Positions 28,392-37,780 are shown, numbered from the stretch's first letter. The stretch is DNA of 64,000 nucleotides from Natrinema sp. SYSU A 869 (GCF_019879105.1 NZ_CP082248.1:310001-374000), one strand, 5' to 3'. Notes: generated from the letters alone by a model not told the origin. Program-made: numbers and translations.

Positions 28392-29609
28392 TTACGTGCT
28401 CCTACTCGCTTCACAGGGGAGCGACTCGAGACCATAGAGGCCGCTCAACGGCTGGAGATTCGATAAATCTGCATCCAGCTGTTCGAAGCGCTCAAGTAGT
28501 TGCTTCAGGGCGACATCTGCTTCCATCCGTGCGAGATGTGCACCTAAGCAGAAGTGAACTCCTGTTCCGAACGCAGTGTGGCGGTTTGGATGCCGCTCGG
28601 GCCGGAATTCCTCGGGTGCATCGAAGGTTTCCGGATCGCGGTTTGCAGCACCTAACCAGAGCGTTACGACGTCTCCGGCTTGGATTTGCTGGCCGTTTAG
28701 CTCAACGTCCTCTATGGCGATACGTTTCAACGATTGGATCGGGGATCGATATCGAAGTACCTCTTCGATGGCCTGTTTATGGTCGATGTCTCCCGTGCGA
28801 ATCGCATCCGTCAACCCTCGTTCCTCGAAGGACCAGATCGCGTTTGTGAGGAGATTTGTCGTCGTGATGTTGCCTGCGAGGAGGAGAAGAATACAGAACC
28901 CGATCTGTTCTCCTCGGGACAATTCCTCCGTGTTTGCTGCGAGCGTAATGAGGTCGTCGCCGTCGCCTCTTTCGCGCTCTTCCAGTAACTTCGCGAAGTA
29001 CCTGCCCATCTCTCGTTGGGCCTGTTGCTGTTCCTGTTGCACCCGTTGCATCTCCTCTTGGGTGTCGTCTTCAGGTCGCGCAACGAGTGCATCCGACCAC
29101 TCTTTGAACTGATTACGACGTTCAGCAGGGATTCCCAATAACTCAGCGATGACGATGATGGGAAACGGAATCGCGACTTCGTCGACGAAGTCGAACTGCT
29201 CCTCGCATTCGAGGTCGTCCAACAAGCCCTCCATCGTCTCCTCCACTTGCGGTTGATAGTCCCGTATCGCTCCTGGTTGGAATCTTTCGTCGACGAACCC
29301 CCGAAGTCGATTGTGTTCCGGTGAGTCTGTAGTGATCATCGTCTTCAGCATCGGCATATCGTCTTCAGTGGTGCTCGAGGACTCGTCGTTTTCCAAGGAG
29401 CGGTTAGCCGTAAACGCGTCGTGATCTTTGAGTACGAGATTGACATCTTCGTGCCGAAATACGTCCCATGTCTCTCGCTGCTCGTCGAAGTGAACCGGGA
29501 CCTCTCGACGCATCTCAGCGTACCACTCGAATGGCGAGAGTTGCCCTTCGCGGCTTCGGATAGCTTCTGGTGGCTGGCTCACTCCGACAGCTGAATCGGG
29601 GGACTGCAT
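28392..29609 (-). CDS. Cytochrome P450
   Basis: 405 residues, typical length for a soluble prokaryotic P450. The I-helix reads LLLAGNITTTNLLTNAIW, the K-helix ExxR lies in EEVLRYRSPIQ, a PERF-like EFRPERHPNRH follows, and the heme-binding loop is FGTGVHFCLGAHLARME with the Cys ligand. It is a monooxygenase needing a ferredoxin partner, none of which is nearby. A perfect 16-base palindrome sits 8 bases before its start codon and resembles a site upstream of the TetR gene, so TetR control is likely. Substrate unknown. Confidence 0.95.
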   Translation of the reverse strand: MQSPDSAVGVSQPPEAIRSREGQLSPFEWYAEMRREVPVHFDEQRETWDVFRHEDVNLVLKDHDAFTANRSLENDESSSTTEDDMPMLKTMITTDSPEHNRLRGFVDERFQPGAIRDYQPQVEETMEGLLDDLECEEQFDFVDEVAIPFPIIVIAELLGIPAERRNQFKEWSDALVARPEDDTQEEMQRVQQEQQQAQREMGRYFAKLLEERERGDGDDLITLAANTEELSRGEQIGFCILLLLAGNITTTNLLTNAIWSFEERGLTDAIRTGDIDHKQAIEEVLRYRSPIQSLKRIAIEDVELNGQQIQAGDVVTLWLGAANRDPETFDAPEEFRPERHPNRHTAFGTGVHFCLGAHLARMEADVALKQLLERFEQLDADLSNLQPLSGLYGLESLPCEASRST

Positions 29610-29616
29610 GAGCTAA

Positions 29617-29632
29617 TTGACTATTTAGTCAA
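29617..29632. promoter_or_regulatory. Perfect palindrome TTGACTATTTAGTCAA, candidate TetR operator
   Basis: Seven-base arms with a two-base centre, 8 to 23 bases upstream of the P450 ATG. A related site with the same spacing (TGACC-N4-AATCA) lies at 30439-30452 upstream of the TetR gene. Confidence 0.6.
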
Positions 29633-30360
29633 TCATAGTTCTTTTGGTGTCATATATAATGAATGTGCCTACGCTACTATATGGTGGAGGTGTCGTGATG
29701 TTTATGTTTATAGAGGGAGGTAGAAGTTAGTTCGACGAAGGGGCCGAAGACAAAGCGAATCCGACGCCCATCCGGCCAACTCTCTCACTAGCTTTCGTGG
29801 GAGATATCGTCTATAATTCCATTGATGATCACTTGAACTCGATCAACGGCAGTATCCCGGTTCGTCGTCGTAGTACGAAAGACGAAAAGTGAAGCAGCTG
29901 CCACGGCGGCGTGAAACGCTCGCCGTTCACGTCGAATCGACGGCGGTTCTCGATGAGGGACCATCGTTGACCGACCCATCGGTCTCAGTACACCGTCGAG
30001 CAACCGATCGACGACTCGAATCCATGGCTACCCTCAGAGCCGAACGAGTGAATCGACGATCGAACGGTGACCCTGTCGGACGGGTTCTTGAGGGCTTCCG
30101 TAGACACTGCTGTCTAGTCACTCATCGTTGCTTCGGTTCGACTGGTCCGCTGGCTGCCCGTCGTCGCTGGCCGTAGGCGCGGGCGAACTACTCCGTGATC
30201 GTCTCGGCGATCCGGTCGAGCTAACTCATGTGCCAGACCGACCTCCGCATACCTGTTACCGTTCGTGGCCCCGATGCTATACTGGGCGAGGAGTACCTCC
30301 AGATTCGACCGTTGGAGGTTGTTGTCTCAGTCGCCCGTATCAGTTCTCTCGTCCATGTAT
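29633..30360. other. Long intergenic region between P450 and TetR, no recognisable gene
   Basis: Short frames exist on both strands but none resembles a known family or has convincing composition. Probably decayed coding DNA plus the two divergent promoters. Confidence 0.45.
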
Positions 30361-30378
30361 TGACTGGATATTCAGTCA
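30361..30378. promoter_or_regulatory. Inverted repeat TGACTG-N6-CAGTCA, possible TetR operator
   Basis: Perfect six-base arms with the same TGACT/AGTCA half-sites as 29617-29632 but wider spacing (8 rather than 4 between half-sites). It lies about 210 bases upstream of the TetR start. Confidence 0.4.
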
Positions 30379-30438
30379 GTTCCCATAGGATTTTCTCCTC
30401 TAAATGCGTATGAGGACCGTATCATCATCACCCTATAC

Positions 30439-30452
30439 TGACCATTCAATCA
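30439..30452. promoter_or_regulatory. Imperfect operator TGACCATTCAATCA before the TetR gene, with TATA box
   Basis: Matches the palindrome before the P450 gene with a few changes and the same spacing. It is followed directly by TTTTTATA (30454-30461), a good TATA box, so binding here would block TetR transcription: the autoregulation usual for this family. Confidence 0.5.
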
Positions 30453-30487
30453 ATTTTTATAGCTAGCAGCAGTATGCGGTATTCAGC

Positions 30488-30577
30488 ATGGCGGGTATCA
30501 CGGAATCGAATCAGAATCGGAATCGATATCGAGCCACCGTCGAAATACCGGGAAAAGATCGGAAGCGATCACGATGA
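30488..30577 (+). CDS. Possible 29-codon leader reading frame before tetR
   Basis: An ATG lies about 27 bases below the TATA box, where a leaderless transcript would start. It opens 29 codons (MAGITESNQNRNRYRATVEI...) and ends with a stop that overlaps the tetR ATG (ATGA). It could be a coupled leader, or the true N-terminus of the TetR protein displaced by a lost base. Confidence 0.25.
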   Translation: MAGITESNQNRNRYRATVEIPGKDRKRSR

Positions 30578-31182
30578 CGCAACTCCCACCGTTCCTCGAG
30601 GATCCGGGCGGGACTCGTGGCGCCATCATGAGCGCGACGTACACCGCGCTCTGTAAACACGGGTACAGCGATCTCACGACCCAGCGGATCGGAGACGAGT
30701 TCTCGAAAAGCAAGTCGCTGCTGTATCACCACTACGACAGCAAAGACGACCTCCTCCTCGATTTCCTCGAGTTCATGTTGGACCAGACCGAGGAACAGAT
30801 TCCTGCATATGGAGAAGGGGGCGCAGACGATCACATCGAGGAAATCGTTGACCAAACGTTCGGATTCGGAAACACCGCAACGACTACCGAGTTTACGCAA
30901 GCGGTCGTCGAACTTCGCTCACAGGCAGCACACGACGATGACTACCGAGAGTATTTTACCCGGAGTGATCAGTTCGTCCGAAAACACGTCGCACATACAA
31001 TCCGGTCGGGGATCGAACAGGGCGTATTCCAGGAGGTCGACCCCCAGCAAACGGCGGCGCTCTTCCAGACCGTACTCGTCGGAACGATGCAGCTTCGGGT
31101 CACCAATGACGACAAGGACGTACTCGAAGACAGCCGTGCTGCATTCGAGCGTTACATTGAGGAATATCTCATCAAAGAGTAA
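30574..31182 (+). CDS. TetR/AcrR-family repressor
   Basis: 202 residues. The N-terminal HTH is clear: MSATYTALCKHGYSDLTTQR, IGDEFSKSKSLLYHHYDSKD and DLLLDFLEFML. The C-terminal ligand domain is all-helical and acidic. It is transcribed away from the P450 gene, with three related operator-like palindromes between them. A decayed drug-exporter-type ABC gene pair lies downstream on the other strand. This suggests the regulator once controlled a detoxification set and may now control the P450; that is inference. Confidence 0.9.
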   Translation: MTQLPPFLEDPGGTRGAIMSATYTALCKHGYSDLTTQRIGDEFSKSKSLLYHHYDSKDDLLLDFLEFMLDQTEEQIPAYGEGGADDHIEEIVDQTFGFGNTATTTEFTQAVVELRSQAAHDDDYREYFTRSDQFVRKHVAHTIRSGIEQGVFQEVDPQQTAALFQTVLVGTMQLRVTNDDKDVLEDSRAAFERYIEEYLIKE

Positions 31183-31212
31183 ACGGTGGCCGCTGACCGG
31201 CTGCACCACAGA

Positions 31213-31556
31213 TCAGGTTGCTTCCACGCGTTCGAAGAGTGACGCGCCGATTACGACCATCACAATCGACGATACGAGGACGGCACAGAAATCGACCAGG
31301 ACGGGAAACGACGACGTCCCGACCACGCCGGTCGTAAGCCGTCGACTCCGGAGGTAAGCGGATTGGCGTCCGCCAGATACTTACTCGATCTCCTCGGGAG
31401 CCCCGGAATCGCTGCGCTCTGGAATCCAAACCCCACGAAGACGAGGAACAGCAGTGGCATCGCCAGCGAGTCGGTGATTCGCGCCGGCGTCCGGAGAAAC
31501 CGCTTGACGTCGCGCAGCCAGAGGCCGTAGATCGCCTGCCCGTCGACGAGTTTCAT
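31213..31556 (-). pseudogene. ABC-2 type exporter permease relic
   Basis: The N-terminus reads VDGQAIYGLWLRDVKRFLRT and MPLLFLVFVGFGFQSAAIPG, then the sequence jumps to the C-terminal part KYLADANPLTSGVDGLR, followed in a shifted frame by FPVLVDFCAVLVSSIVMVVI and FERVEAT. About 90-100 codons are missing compared with the DrrB-like family (about 250 residues). It is therefore truly inactive. Confidence 0.75.
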
Positions 31557-31720
31557 TCGTCACCCTCCGTGGTCACGACTCCCGATTGGTCGCGGGCCGA
31601 CGCCCTACCAGACTCGAGCATGTCGCCGGTTCCGGTATCTCCCGCCAGTAAGACCGACCCCCTGGTCGTTGCTCTCCTGTGCGGTCAGCGAGAGGAAGGC
31701 ACTCTCAACTCTACGACTTC
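31553..31720 (-). pseudogene. ABC exporter ATPase, C-terminal relic
   Basis: The reading AFLSLTAQE, then after a frame change SVLLAGDTGTGDMLESGRAS and VVTTEGDE, resembles the extreme C-terminus of DrrA-like ATPases (vFLxLTG). Its stop overlaps the permease ATG, the normal gene order of such pairs. The catalytic domain is gone. Confidence 0.55.
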
Positions 31721-32013
31721 GTGGCCGTTGATTGTGAACTGGTCCATGTACAATGTAGAGCGTATAACGGTATTGGTGGGCCTGTGAACCGGTCGTTACG
31801 GAGTGACTGGTACTAACTGGCTCAAAGAGACTGACAGCTACTCCGAACTCACCTATACTTACTGCTGAGGTTCCAAAACGGTCACCAAGAGGGCCCCAAC
31901 AGAGCCACATCTCGGTCGGGAACATTCAAAATCAGACGGGCTTAATAGGTATAATAGGCAAAATAGCTACCTATTCTACGTTCTTTGAGCTACACTCGAG
32001 GAAATGGAACTGT

Positions 32014-32382
32014 CTAATCTGAAAGCACGCCATATTGATGGCGAGTTGAGGGATAACAAAGGTACGTTAGAACCGGTGTGTCTTCGAGACTAATTACGAT
32101 ATTCGACAACTGATCTTCGAGTTCTTCTGTCGTCCACGAAAAGCACTGGTTCAGTGATTCAAGATGAACGAGGGAATCGGTTATCACGCCGCTGTATGAC
32201 GGTATGCGACCGCCGAGTTCGGCCTCTAGGTACGATTCGAGGTCCCGTGTCGAGACATCTAATCCATGGTCACGAGCGCGTTCAGCGAGCGCAGCAAGTT
32301 CCTTCTCGAGGTCATCAGCAATATGCCAGCTCGATGGCCCGAGCAAGTACCGTGTCTTCTGTTGTGAGCAGAGGCTCGTCAC
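32014..32382 (-). CDS. Hypothetical protein, possibly truncated
   Basis: 122 residues. The coherent part is HIADDLEKELAALAERARDH and TRDLESYLEAELGGRIPSYS, helical and acidic, with YSGVITDSLVHLESL after it. The start is uncertain: a neighbouring frame upstream reads EEHYGDEPLLTTEDTVLARA, so the true N-terminus may be displaced by a frameshift. Family not recognised. Confidence 0.4.
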   Translation of the reverse strand: MTSLCSQQKTRYLLGPSSWHIADDLEKELAALAERARDHGLDVSTRDLESYLEAELGGRIPSYSGVITDSLVHLESLNQCFSWTTEELEDQLSNIVISLEDTPVLTYLCYPSTRHQYGVLSD

Positions 32383-32465
32383 CGTAGTGTTCCTCCTGCA
32401 CCCGCGGGAAGAGATACGTGCGGTCGAGTGTGCTTATGTGGCCCGGCACCGTACGTCCAGCCAAC

Positions 32466-32937
32466 ATGGCCGACATCTCCGCACACTCCAAAGCCGACCG
32501 CGAGGAAAACCCCTTAGAGAGGCAGCGAGAGTAATGGAGTTGCTATCACAGGAAACCCGACACAGCATCATTCAGGCACTCCTGGGACACCCGGAAACCC
32601 TCGCGTCAGCGGCTGAAATCAACCATTTCATCCCGAGTAAATCGAAAAATCCGTCGAAGAGCAGCTGGATGTGCTTGTGGAAGCGGATATCCTTGGGGTC
32701 TACGAGTATCCCCCAAACAAGGAAAAGCGTGGCTTGCCGTGGGAATTCTACGGCTTTACCGAGTATGGTGTCGATATCCTCGGGGATTTCAACTATCTCA
32801 AGGGCGTTCCAATGGCGCGAGCCGTTCACCAAAAAACACGAAAGCCCGAGAAAATTGAGCGGCACGAAACGGCCCCACGACCGCCCCTCCCAGAATCAGT
32901 CCGTGCAACGTTCCGACTCGACAGAGAAGCGGAATAA
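32466..32937 (+). pseudogene. Winged-helix regulator, two one-base frame breaks
   Basis: About 158 residues if two homopolymer bases are restored: one C in the CCCC at 32510-32513 (ENPLREAARVMELLSQETRH) and one A in the AAAAA at 32645-32649 (SKSKKSVEEQLDVLVEADI). The remainder, VYEYPPNKEKRGLPWEFYGF and a conserved RKPEKIERHETAPRPPLP tail, resembles a haloarchaeal winged-helix family often found on plasmids. The gene is probably intact in the cell. Confidence 0.7.
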
Positions 32938-33049
32938 CGGAGATTGTCTGCCACTCGTAGAAATCGCAGTGGTCAGTTCGGGTACGCAGTTCCCGAAATC
33001 GCTGACTCAGTTTCAATCTGTCCACGTGTACTTCGTCCAGTTTCGCTGA

Positions 33050-33404
33050 TAGACTTGAGTCCGTCTTGTTCTTGCTGACGTACTCAGTACAGTCCCGGAT
33101 CACTTGAGATCGGTCTCAGGTTACCGTCCTCCCGGTCGAGTGAGAGCTACGGGTTTCACTCGAGTTTTTCGGCGACTACGACTATCTCACACTCCACGGC
33201 GTACGTCAGTAGTGGAGCCGTCTTCTACACGCTTACCGCACTCGTGATGATGAAACTATATTTCTGGTATCGGTTGTAGTGGCTGCTGATAGGTACAGGC
33301 GAAAGAGATAGCATGCCATCAAATGAGCTATTCAAATTTTACTGAAATCTTATTCTTCAGATGGTCGTTCCTCTACAGCTGTAATCGCAGCTTCCAGCCC
33401 CGTA
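33050..33404. other. Intergenic region, nothing recognised
   Basis: No gene, repeat or RNA recognised. It borders the right end of an IS1341-type element at about 33405. Confidence 0.4.
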
Positions 33405-34875
33405 ATTGACATCCTCCCCGCCCTGAAGGGCGAGGATTCCCGACCGCGTTGGGATATTACGGTTCACGGTTAGAAACCTGTTCTCGTGGGGCGAAACAGC
33501 CCTCACTACGGTCGAACAGGTGAACCGCTGGCTGTGCCAACCAGCCGTTATCCCTATCACCGCCATCCGTGGCGAGACTCGGGAGTACCTTTTGCCGAAT
33601 GTTCTCCGCGCCGTTCACGTCCGCGTTCGCAACTGTATCGCATTTCTCACATACGTACAACCCGCGTTCAACGCGCTGATTGTCGTCTGTGTGGCCGCAC
33701 GCCGAACACGACTTTGACGTACCGCGTTCCGACACCAACTCCATGTTGATGCCTTCCGCTTCCGTCTTGTAGTCGAGAAGCGTCGTGAAGCGGTCGAACG
33801 CCCAGCCGTGTAAGTCGAGGTTGCCGTGGTCGCCCCAATTCCGAGGTTCGCCGTTCTCGTCATCTTCTCGGATACCGCCGAGGTCGCCAACGACAAGCGT
33901 CCCGACACCTCGTTCGACACACTCCTCGACAATCGCTTTCGAGAGTGCGTGCAAGAAGTGCGTCCGACGACCCGTCCGCTTCCGGTCAAGGCGGGTAGCC
34001 TCACGGGACGAAGAATCGTCGCACTTGGCTTTCATCTTAGTGAAGTAGTATTCGTCCTCTTTGAGTGCGCCACCGGGGTACAACAGGGAGTCACCGCCGA
34101 ACGAGACGGCGGCGAAGTTGCAAATCCCGAGGTCAACACCAGCCACTTTGTTGCCCGGCGGTTCCGGGTCGATAGTGGTGCGACAGACGAATTGAAGCCG
34201 CCATTCGTCGCGCTTATAGACGGTGCGAACCTGTTGAATGTCCCACTCGGTCAGGTCAACATCGGGACGAGTCTGGTACTCACAGAGGATGAAGTCTGAA
34301 CGGTGTTCTTTGAGGTTGCGTCCTTTCGATAGACGAACACGGGTAAACTGTGCGTCGTGCTTGAAGCCAGCCGCTTTGAACGACACGGTAGAACGTGGGT
34401 GGGAGTCTCCGTTTTTGCGGTAGCCGGGCGGTCGGGCACGGTCGTCGCCGTTCCGACGCTTGCCGAACCATCCGTTGAACGCTTCAGCGAGTTCTTCGAG
34501 AACGCGCTGACTGGATTGAGAATGTAAGTCCGTGTAGCGTTCGTGGCCTTTGAGTTCGCCTTTGAGTTCCCCGTCATCGGGAATCTCGCCCGTTTCGTCC
34601 CACTGTTCTTGTGCGTAGTAGCGACCGACGTTCCAGAGTTTTGAGGCGGCCCACCCGAGTTGGTCGAGGTCGTCACGAACCTGTCGCTGGTTCGTGATGG
34701 TGGCCTCGAAGGTTCGGATGGTTCGACTCATTTCTGGCTCCATAACTGGTTATGAACAGTGTTTTCTTAATAGTGTCGGTTGGCGTGGAATATCCGGCCG
34801 TGTAGTCAGCGGTGGTTGGCGTCATACAGTGACGGCGCGTATCCCCGCCCTAAAGGGCGCGGTTTTGCGCCTGTT
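33405..34875. mobile_element. IS1341-type (tnpB-only) IS200/IS605-family element
   Basis: The right end at 33406-33432 has TTGACATCCTCCCC followed by the hairpin CGCCCTGAAGGGCG. The left end near 34844-34858 has CCGCCCTAAAGGGCG. Only a tnpB gene lies between. No tnpA. Confidence 0.8.
33457..34743 (-). CDS. tnpB: IS1341-type TnpB
   Basis: 428 residues. Catalytic residues: Asp in VAGVDLGICNFAAVSF, Glu/Asp region GTLVVGDLGGIRED and Asp in ANADVNGAENIRQ. The zinc ribbon is CSACGHTDDN...CEKCDTVA. The N-terminal part (IRTFEATITNQRQVRDDLDQ) is the expected helical region. Intact and different in subtype from the other two tnpB genes here. Lacking a tnpA, it depends on a transposase elsewhere. Confidence 0.92.
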   Translation of the reverse strand: MEPEMSRTIRTFEATITNQRQVRDDLDQLGWAASKLWNVGRYYAQEQWDETGEIPDDGELKGELKGHERYTDLHSQSSQRVLEELAEAFNGWFGKRRNGDDRARPPGYRKNGDSHPRSTVSFKAAGFKHDAQFTRVRLSKGRNLKEHRSDFILCEYQTRPDVDLTEWDIQQVRTVYKRDEWRLQFVCRTTIDPEPPGNKVAGVDLGICNFAAVSFGGDSLLYPGGALKEDEYYFTKMKAKCDDSSSREATRLDRKRTGRRTHFLHALSKAIVEECVERGVGTLVVGDLGGIREDDENGEPRNWGDHGNLDLHGWAFDRFTTLLDYKTEAEGINMELVSERGTSKSCSACGHTDDNQRVERGLYVCEKCDTVANADVNGAENIRQKVLPSLATDGGDRDNGWLAQPAVHLFDRSEGCFAPREQVSNREP

Positions 34876-34980
34876 CATCCCATAACCCGTGAACAGCAAG
34901 AAATAGACCACCAAGGAACAACACGCTTAGGTATCCATCACCGCATTCACCCGAAAGAAGGTGTTTAAGAAGGGAGCAGC

Positions 34981-35367
34981 CTACTGCCACAGCGCGGTAT
35001 CCGTGTAGTTCACGAACCGGGTAATCTGGCTGTCGCGGAGCTCGTAGACATGCGCGAACGGGCTTTCAATCTGTTCGTCTGCCTCGGTCGTAACTCGGAA
35101 CATGCCCAAAGCGACGACCGTATCATCACCGTCAATGAACTGATTCGGTTCGACCCTGAAGGTTTTGAACTCACCCATCGCTGGCTGGAAAACGTTCTCT
35201 AGCACCGCAGTAGGGCTTTGGTAGGTCCCGGGAAACGGAGAGCCGTCTGGTTCGGTCCATTCAATGTCATTAGCCATTATCGCCAAGACCGAGTCGATAT
35301 CACCCTCGTTGAAACCGTCGTACACACCTTGTACTATTTCGACGTTACTTTGTGGAGTTACTGCCAT
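34981..35367 (-). CDS. SnoaL-like / NTF2-fold protein
   Basis: 128 residues with the fold pattern NVEIVQGVYDGFNEGDIDSV, MANDIEWTEPDGSPFPGTYQ, VVALGMFRVTTEADEQIESP and FAHVYELRDSQITRFVNYTD. This is the ketosteroid-isomerase-like (SnoaL) family, which includes cyclases and dehydratases, but most members have unknown activity. Single gene, no operon partners. Confidence 0.85.
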   Translation of the reverse strand: MAVTPQSNVEIVQGVYDGFNEGDIDSVLAIMANDIEWTEPDGSPFPGTYQSPTAVLENVFQPAMGEFKTFRVEPNQFIDGDDTVVALGMFRVTTEADEQIESPFAHVYELRDSQITRFVNYTDTALWQ

Positions 35368-35607
35368 TATCCATCACTATCTATAATGAAGGTCTCGTGG
35401 GGGCATAAAGCTACCCTGTGCCAGACACTGTTTCGCTCAAATAAACCAACAGCACTTCGGGGAATTTCACTTTACCAGACTATAACCAGAGAGAACTCAA
35501 ATCACTGACAAAAAAGACAAACTGGCGGAATAGGTTGTCCGAACTGATTTGGATTAAAAATGGTTCTCTGGTTAGTGGTTGATGGACCGATCCTCTGAGC
35601 TCTTAAC
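35368..35607. other. Intergenic region, nothing recognised
   Basis: AT-rich gap between two minus-strand genes. It should contain the promoter of the SnoaL-like gene at its left end. Confidence 0.4.
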
Positions 35608-35814
35608 TTATTTCCATTCGACAGACGATGAATTATGGATTTTTATCTCTTCCTCATCTTGAACTAGAACGGTATATCCCTCATACGTGAATTCAACAGA
35701 TACATCAGAACTGTGCCTTCTTGAGTGGTCTATCAATTCCTCTATAATGATTGCTGATGATCGGCTTCGTCCTGATGGCGGGATTGACGCGTTAGATCCA
35801 CCAACAGACATCAT
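35608..35814 (-). CDS. HalOD1-like output domain protein
   Basis: 68 residues from one of two adjacent ATGs at 35811-35814. After a serine-rich start comes IIIEELIDHSRRHSSDVSVE and FTYEGYTVLVQDEEEIKIHN. The VxFxYEGYxVxV strand pair is the hallmark of the small haloarchaeal HalOD1 domain, found alone or at the ends of signalling proteins. The overlapping plus-strand frame is less convincing. Confidence 0.6.
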   Translation of the reverse strand: MMSVGGSNASIPPSGRSRSSAIIIEELIDHSRRHSSDVSVEFTYEGYTVLVQDEEEIKIHNSSSVEWK

Positions 35815-35922
35815 GGATGAGGAAACGCTTGAGTCAGAGCTGCTTACCAAAACATACCGAAATTCGAGACAATCAAATATTTCAACTCAGTCCATTACAA
35901 AATAGCCTCTCGAGAGAACTAA

Positions 35923-36438
35923 TCATCTGAAGATCCAACTGATTCCCCCAGCACAGGAGATCGAACTTCCGGCCCCAGACTCCTGAAGTGTGAACGAGTG
36001 TGATTGGCCACGGCTCCCACAGGTGACGGTGCGGGAGGTGGTGTGTTCTCGTTTAGGCCCACGCTCGTCAATGTACACCGTCACATCCCCCTGTGACCAC
36101 CCATTAACGACTCCGTGTTTCGTCTCGTCGGATTCAACGACGAACGTCTGTGCGTTGACTCCCTCATCAACAAGCGTCACGTTCTCGTAGTACCCGGGCC
36201 AAACGAGGTCCTCGTACGTGACAAGTCTGCGATCTCCTTCGTCAGTTGTCACCTCAAAGTTGAGATAGCCGGCTGTGTCCTTGTCGGAGACGGTATACAC
36301 CGTTACATAGTGGGTCTCGTTGTCTTGGTTCTCGAACGTGACCGTCGGTTCGGGCGTGCCAACCGCGAACGTGGTTGCGGCGAGGAGGATGCAGAACACG
36401 AGAACTCCTCCGAGGAGGAGAGAGCGACGGGGTGCCAT
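35923..36438 (-). CDS. Exported protein of unknown function
   Basis: 171 residues. MAPRRSLLLGGVLVFCILLA followed by ATTFAVG is a Sec-type signal or N-terminal anchor. The remainder is a beta-rich acidic domain (VTFENQDNETHYVTVYTVSD, YEDLVWPGYYENVTLVDEGV) with two cysteines near the end (RTVTCGSR, SISCAG) that could form a disulfide outside the cell. Family not recognised. Confidence 0.7.
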   Translation of the reverse strand: MAPRRSLLLGGVLVFCILLAATTFAVGTPEPTVTFENQDNETHYVTVYTVSDKDTAGYLNFEVTTDEGDRRLVTYEDLVWPGYYENVTLVDEGVNAQTFVVESDETKHGVVNGWSQGDVTVYIDERGPKREHTTSRTVTCGSRGQSHSFTLQESGAGSSISCAGGISWIFR

Positions 36439-36565
36439 AATTCACGATATCTTCTCTCAAATAAAATCCAACCTTTCCAACCGAAACTGGACGCCGGATC
36501 GTTGAGTTCTCTCACAAGATCGATAGAACCAATTAGGCGGAGTGACTGGTAGAAATCGGACTCGA

Positions 36566-37780
36566 ATGCCCTCCAGAAGACGTGTCCTTACCGGAGCCGC
36601 CGCTATCACGGTCGGCGGGTGTGTCGCTGCCGTCGCTGGAACGCCGGCAGAGACGACCACATCGGAACGCGACTGGCTAATGTCCCAATACGACCCGGCG
36701 GGGACCGGACACAACCCGAACGTGACGGGACCGACATCCGATGTTGAACCTGCGTGGGTCTACAACGCCCCCTCGTGGTTCCATGGCGCGAGCGCTCCAA
36801 TCCGGATCGGAGGCACCCTCTACGCAGTCGGAACAGGCGTGGCCGCGGTGAACGTTGAGGACGGGTCCGAACGATTCGTTCGACGAGGTCCGTACACGTC
36901 CAGTTTCGCCGTCGCCGACGCGGAGCCGTATCGAACACCGACACTCGCCGTCACGTCGACGGGCGGGGTATACGGCGTAAACGCCGGCGGTGGGATAGAC
37001 GTCCCAGGAACCGATCGTGGGATCGGAAGCGAACGCTGGGAGGGACCACCGTATGGGGAGTACCGGCCGACGATTGAGCACTCCCCGACCGTCGATCCGA
37101 TCGCCCACGAAGGGACTGTGTACGCGCCTATCGTCGGGACCAACGACATCGCTTCGATGAATGCTAGCGATGGATCAGTCCGCTGGCGCGTAACCGTTGA
37201 GGAGGACGATGTCATCTCGGCCTCGTTCGGCCGGCCGACGATCAAAAACGAGATGCTATTCGTTGCTAATTGGCCAAACCAAGTCTCAGCGTACGATATC
37301 GATGACGGCTCGCTGCTCTGGGAACAGGAGCGTGCCGACCAGATGCAGCTGTGTACGCCGGCATCGGACGCTGGAATAATCGTCACGTCACGGACTGGTG
37401 TTGCGTTGCTTGACACCGACGACGGTGATTCCATCTGGGAACGTGACCTCGACGGGAATGCGACCGAGGGTACGGCGGCCATAACGGACGACACAGTGCT
37501 GTTGAGCGACGGCAACACTGAATTCCATGCACTCGACCTCGAAACGGGCGAATTGCACTGGTCGAAGGAGTTCCACGGCGAGACGCAACCGGTCGTCGCC
37601 GACGGCATCGTCTATGCAGTCGAGCAGAAGTCCTCACTTCACGCGTTCGACGTGGATACTGGAACAGAACAGTTCAGCTACGAACCGTCGGAGGTCCCGC
37701 TATCACCACCGATCATCGGGGATGAACGATTGTATCTGACGAACCGACGCCGCGTTCTCGCTCTGGAGGAGACGGCATGA
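36566..37780 (+). CDS. PQQ-binding-like beta-propeller lipoprotein
   Basis: 404 residues from the ATG at 36566. The N-terminus SRRRVLTGAAAITVGGC combines a twin-arginine motif with a lipobox Cys, so it is probably a Tat-exported lipoprotein. The body contains repeated propeller strands: SQYDPAGTGHNPNVTGPTSD, LYAVGTGVAAVNVEDGSERF, ASMNASDGSVRWRVTV, SAYDIDDGSLLWEQE, HALDLETGELHWSKEF and HAFDVDTGTEQFSYE. Related proteins are dehydrogenases or scaffold (BamB-like) propellers. The stop overlaps the next ATG, so it forms an operon with the membrane protein. Confidence 0.85.
   Translation: MPSRRRVLTGAAAITVGGCVAAVAGTPAETTTSERDWLMSQYDPAGTGHNPNVTGPTSDVEPAWVYNAPSWFHGASAPIRIGGTLYAVGTGVAAVNVEDGSERFVRRGPYTSSFAVADAEPYRTPTLAVTSTGGVYGVNAGGGIDVPGTDRGIGSERWEGPPYGEYRPTIEHSPTVDPIAHEGTVYAPIVGTNDIASMNASDGSVRWRVTVEEDDVISASFGRPTIKNEMLFVANWPNQVSAYDIDDGSLLWEQERADQMQLCTPASDAGIIVTSRTGVALLDTDDGDSIWERDLDGNATEGTAAITDDTVLLSDGNTEFHALDLETGELHWSKEFHGETQPVVADGIVYAVEQKSSLHAFDVDTGTEQFSYEPSEVPLSPPIIGDERLYLTNRRRVLALEETA

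Noticed and set aside
35687-35905. Plus-strand 72-codon frame overlapping the HalOD1-like gene, with LDPPTDIMDEETLESELL
   Set aside because: It vaguely resembles the first half of HalOD1, but the minus strand has the diagnostic VEFTYEGYTVLV strand pair. Both cannot be primary; the plus frame has weaker support.
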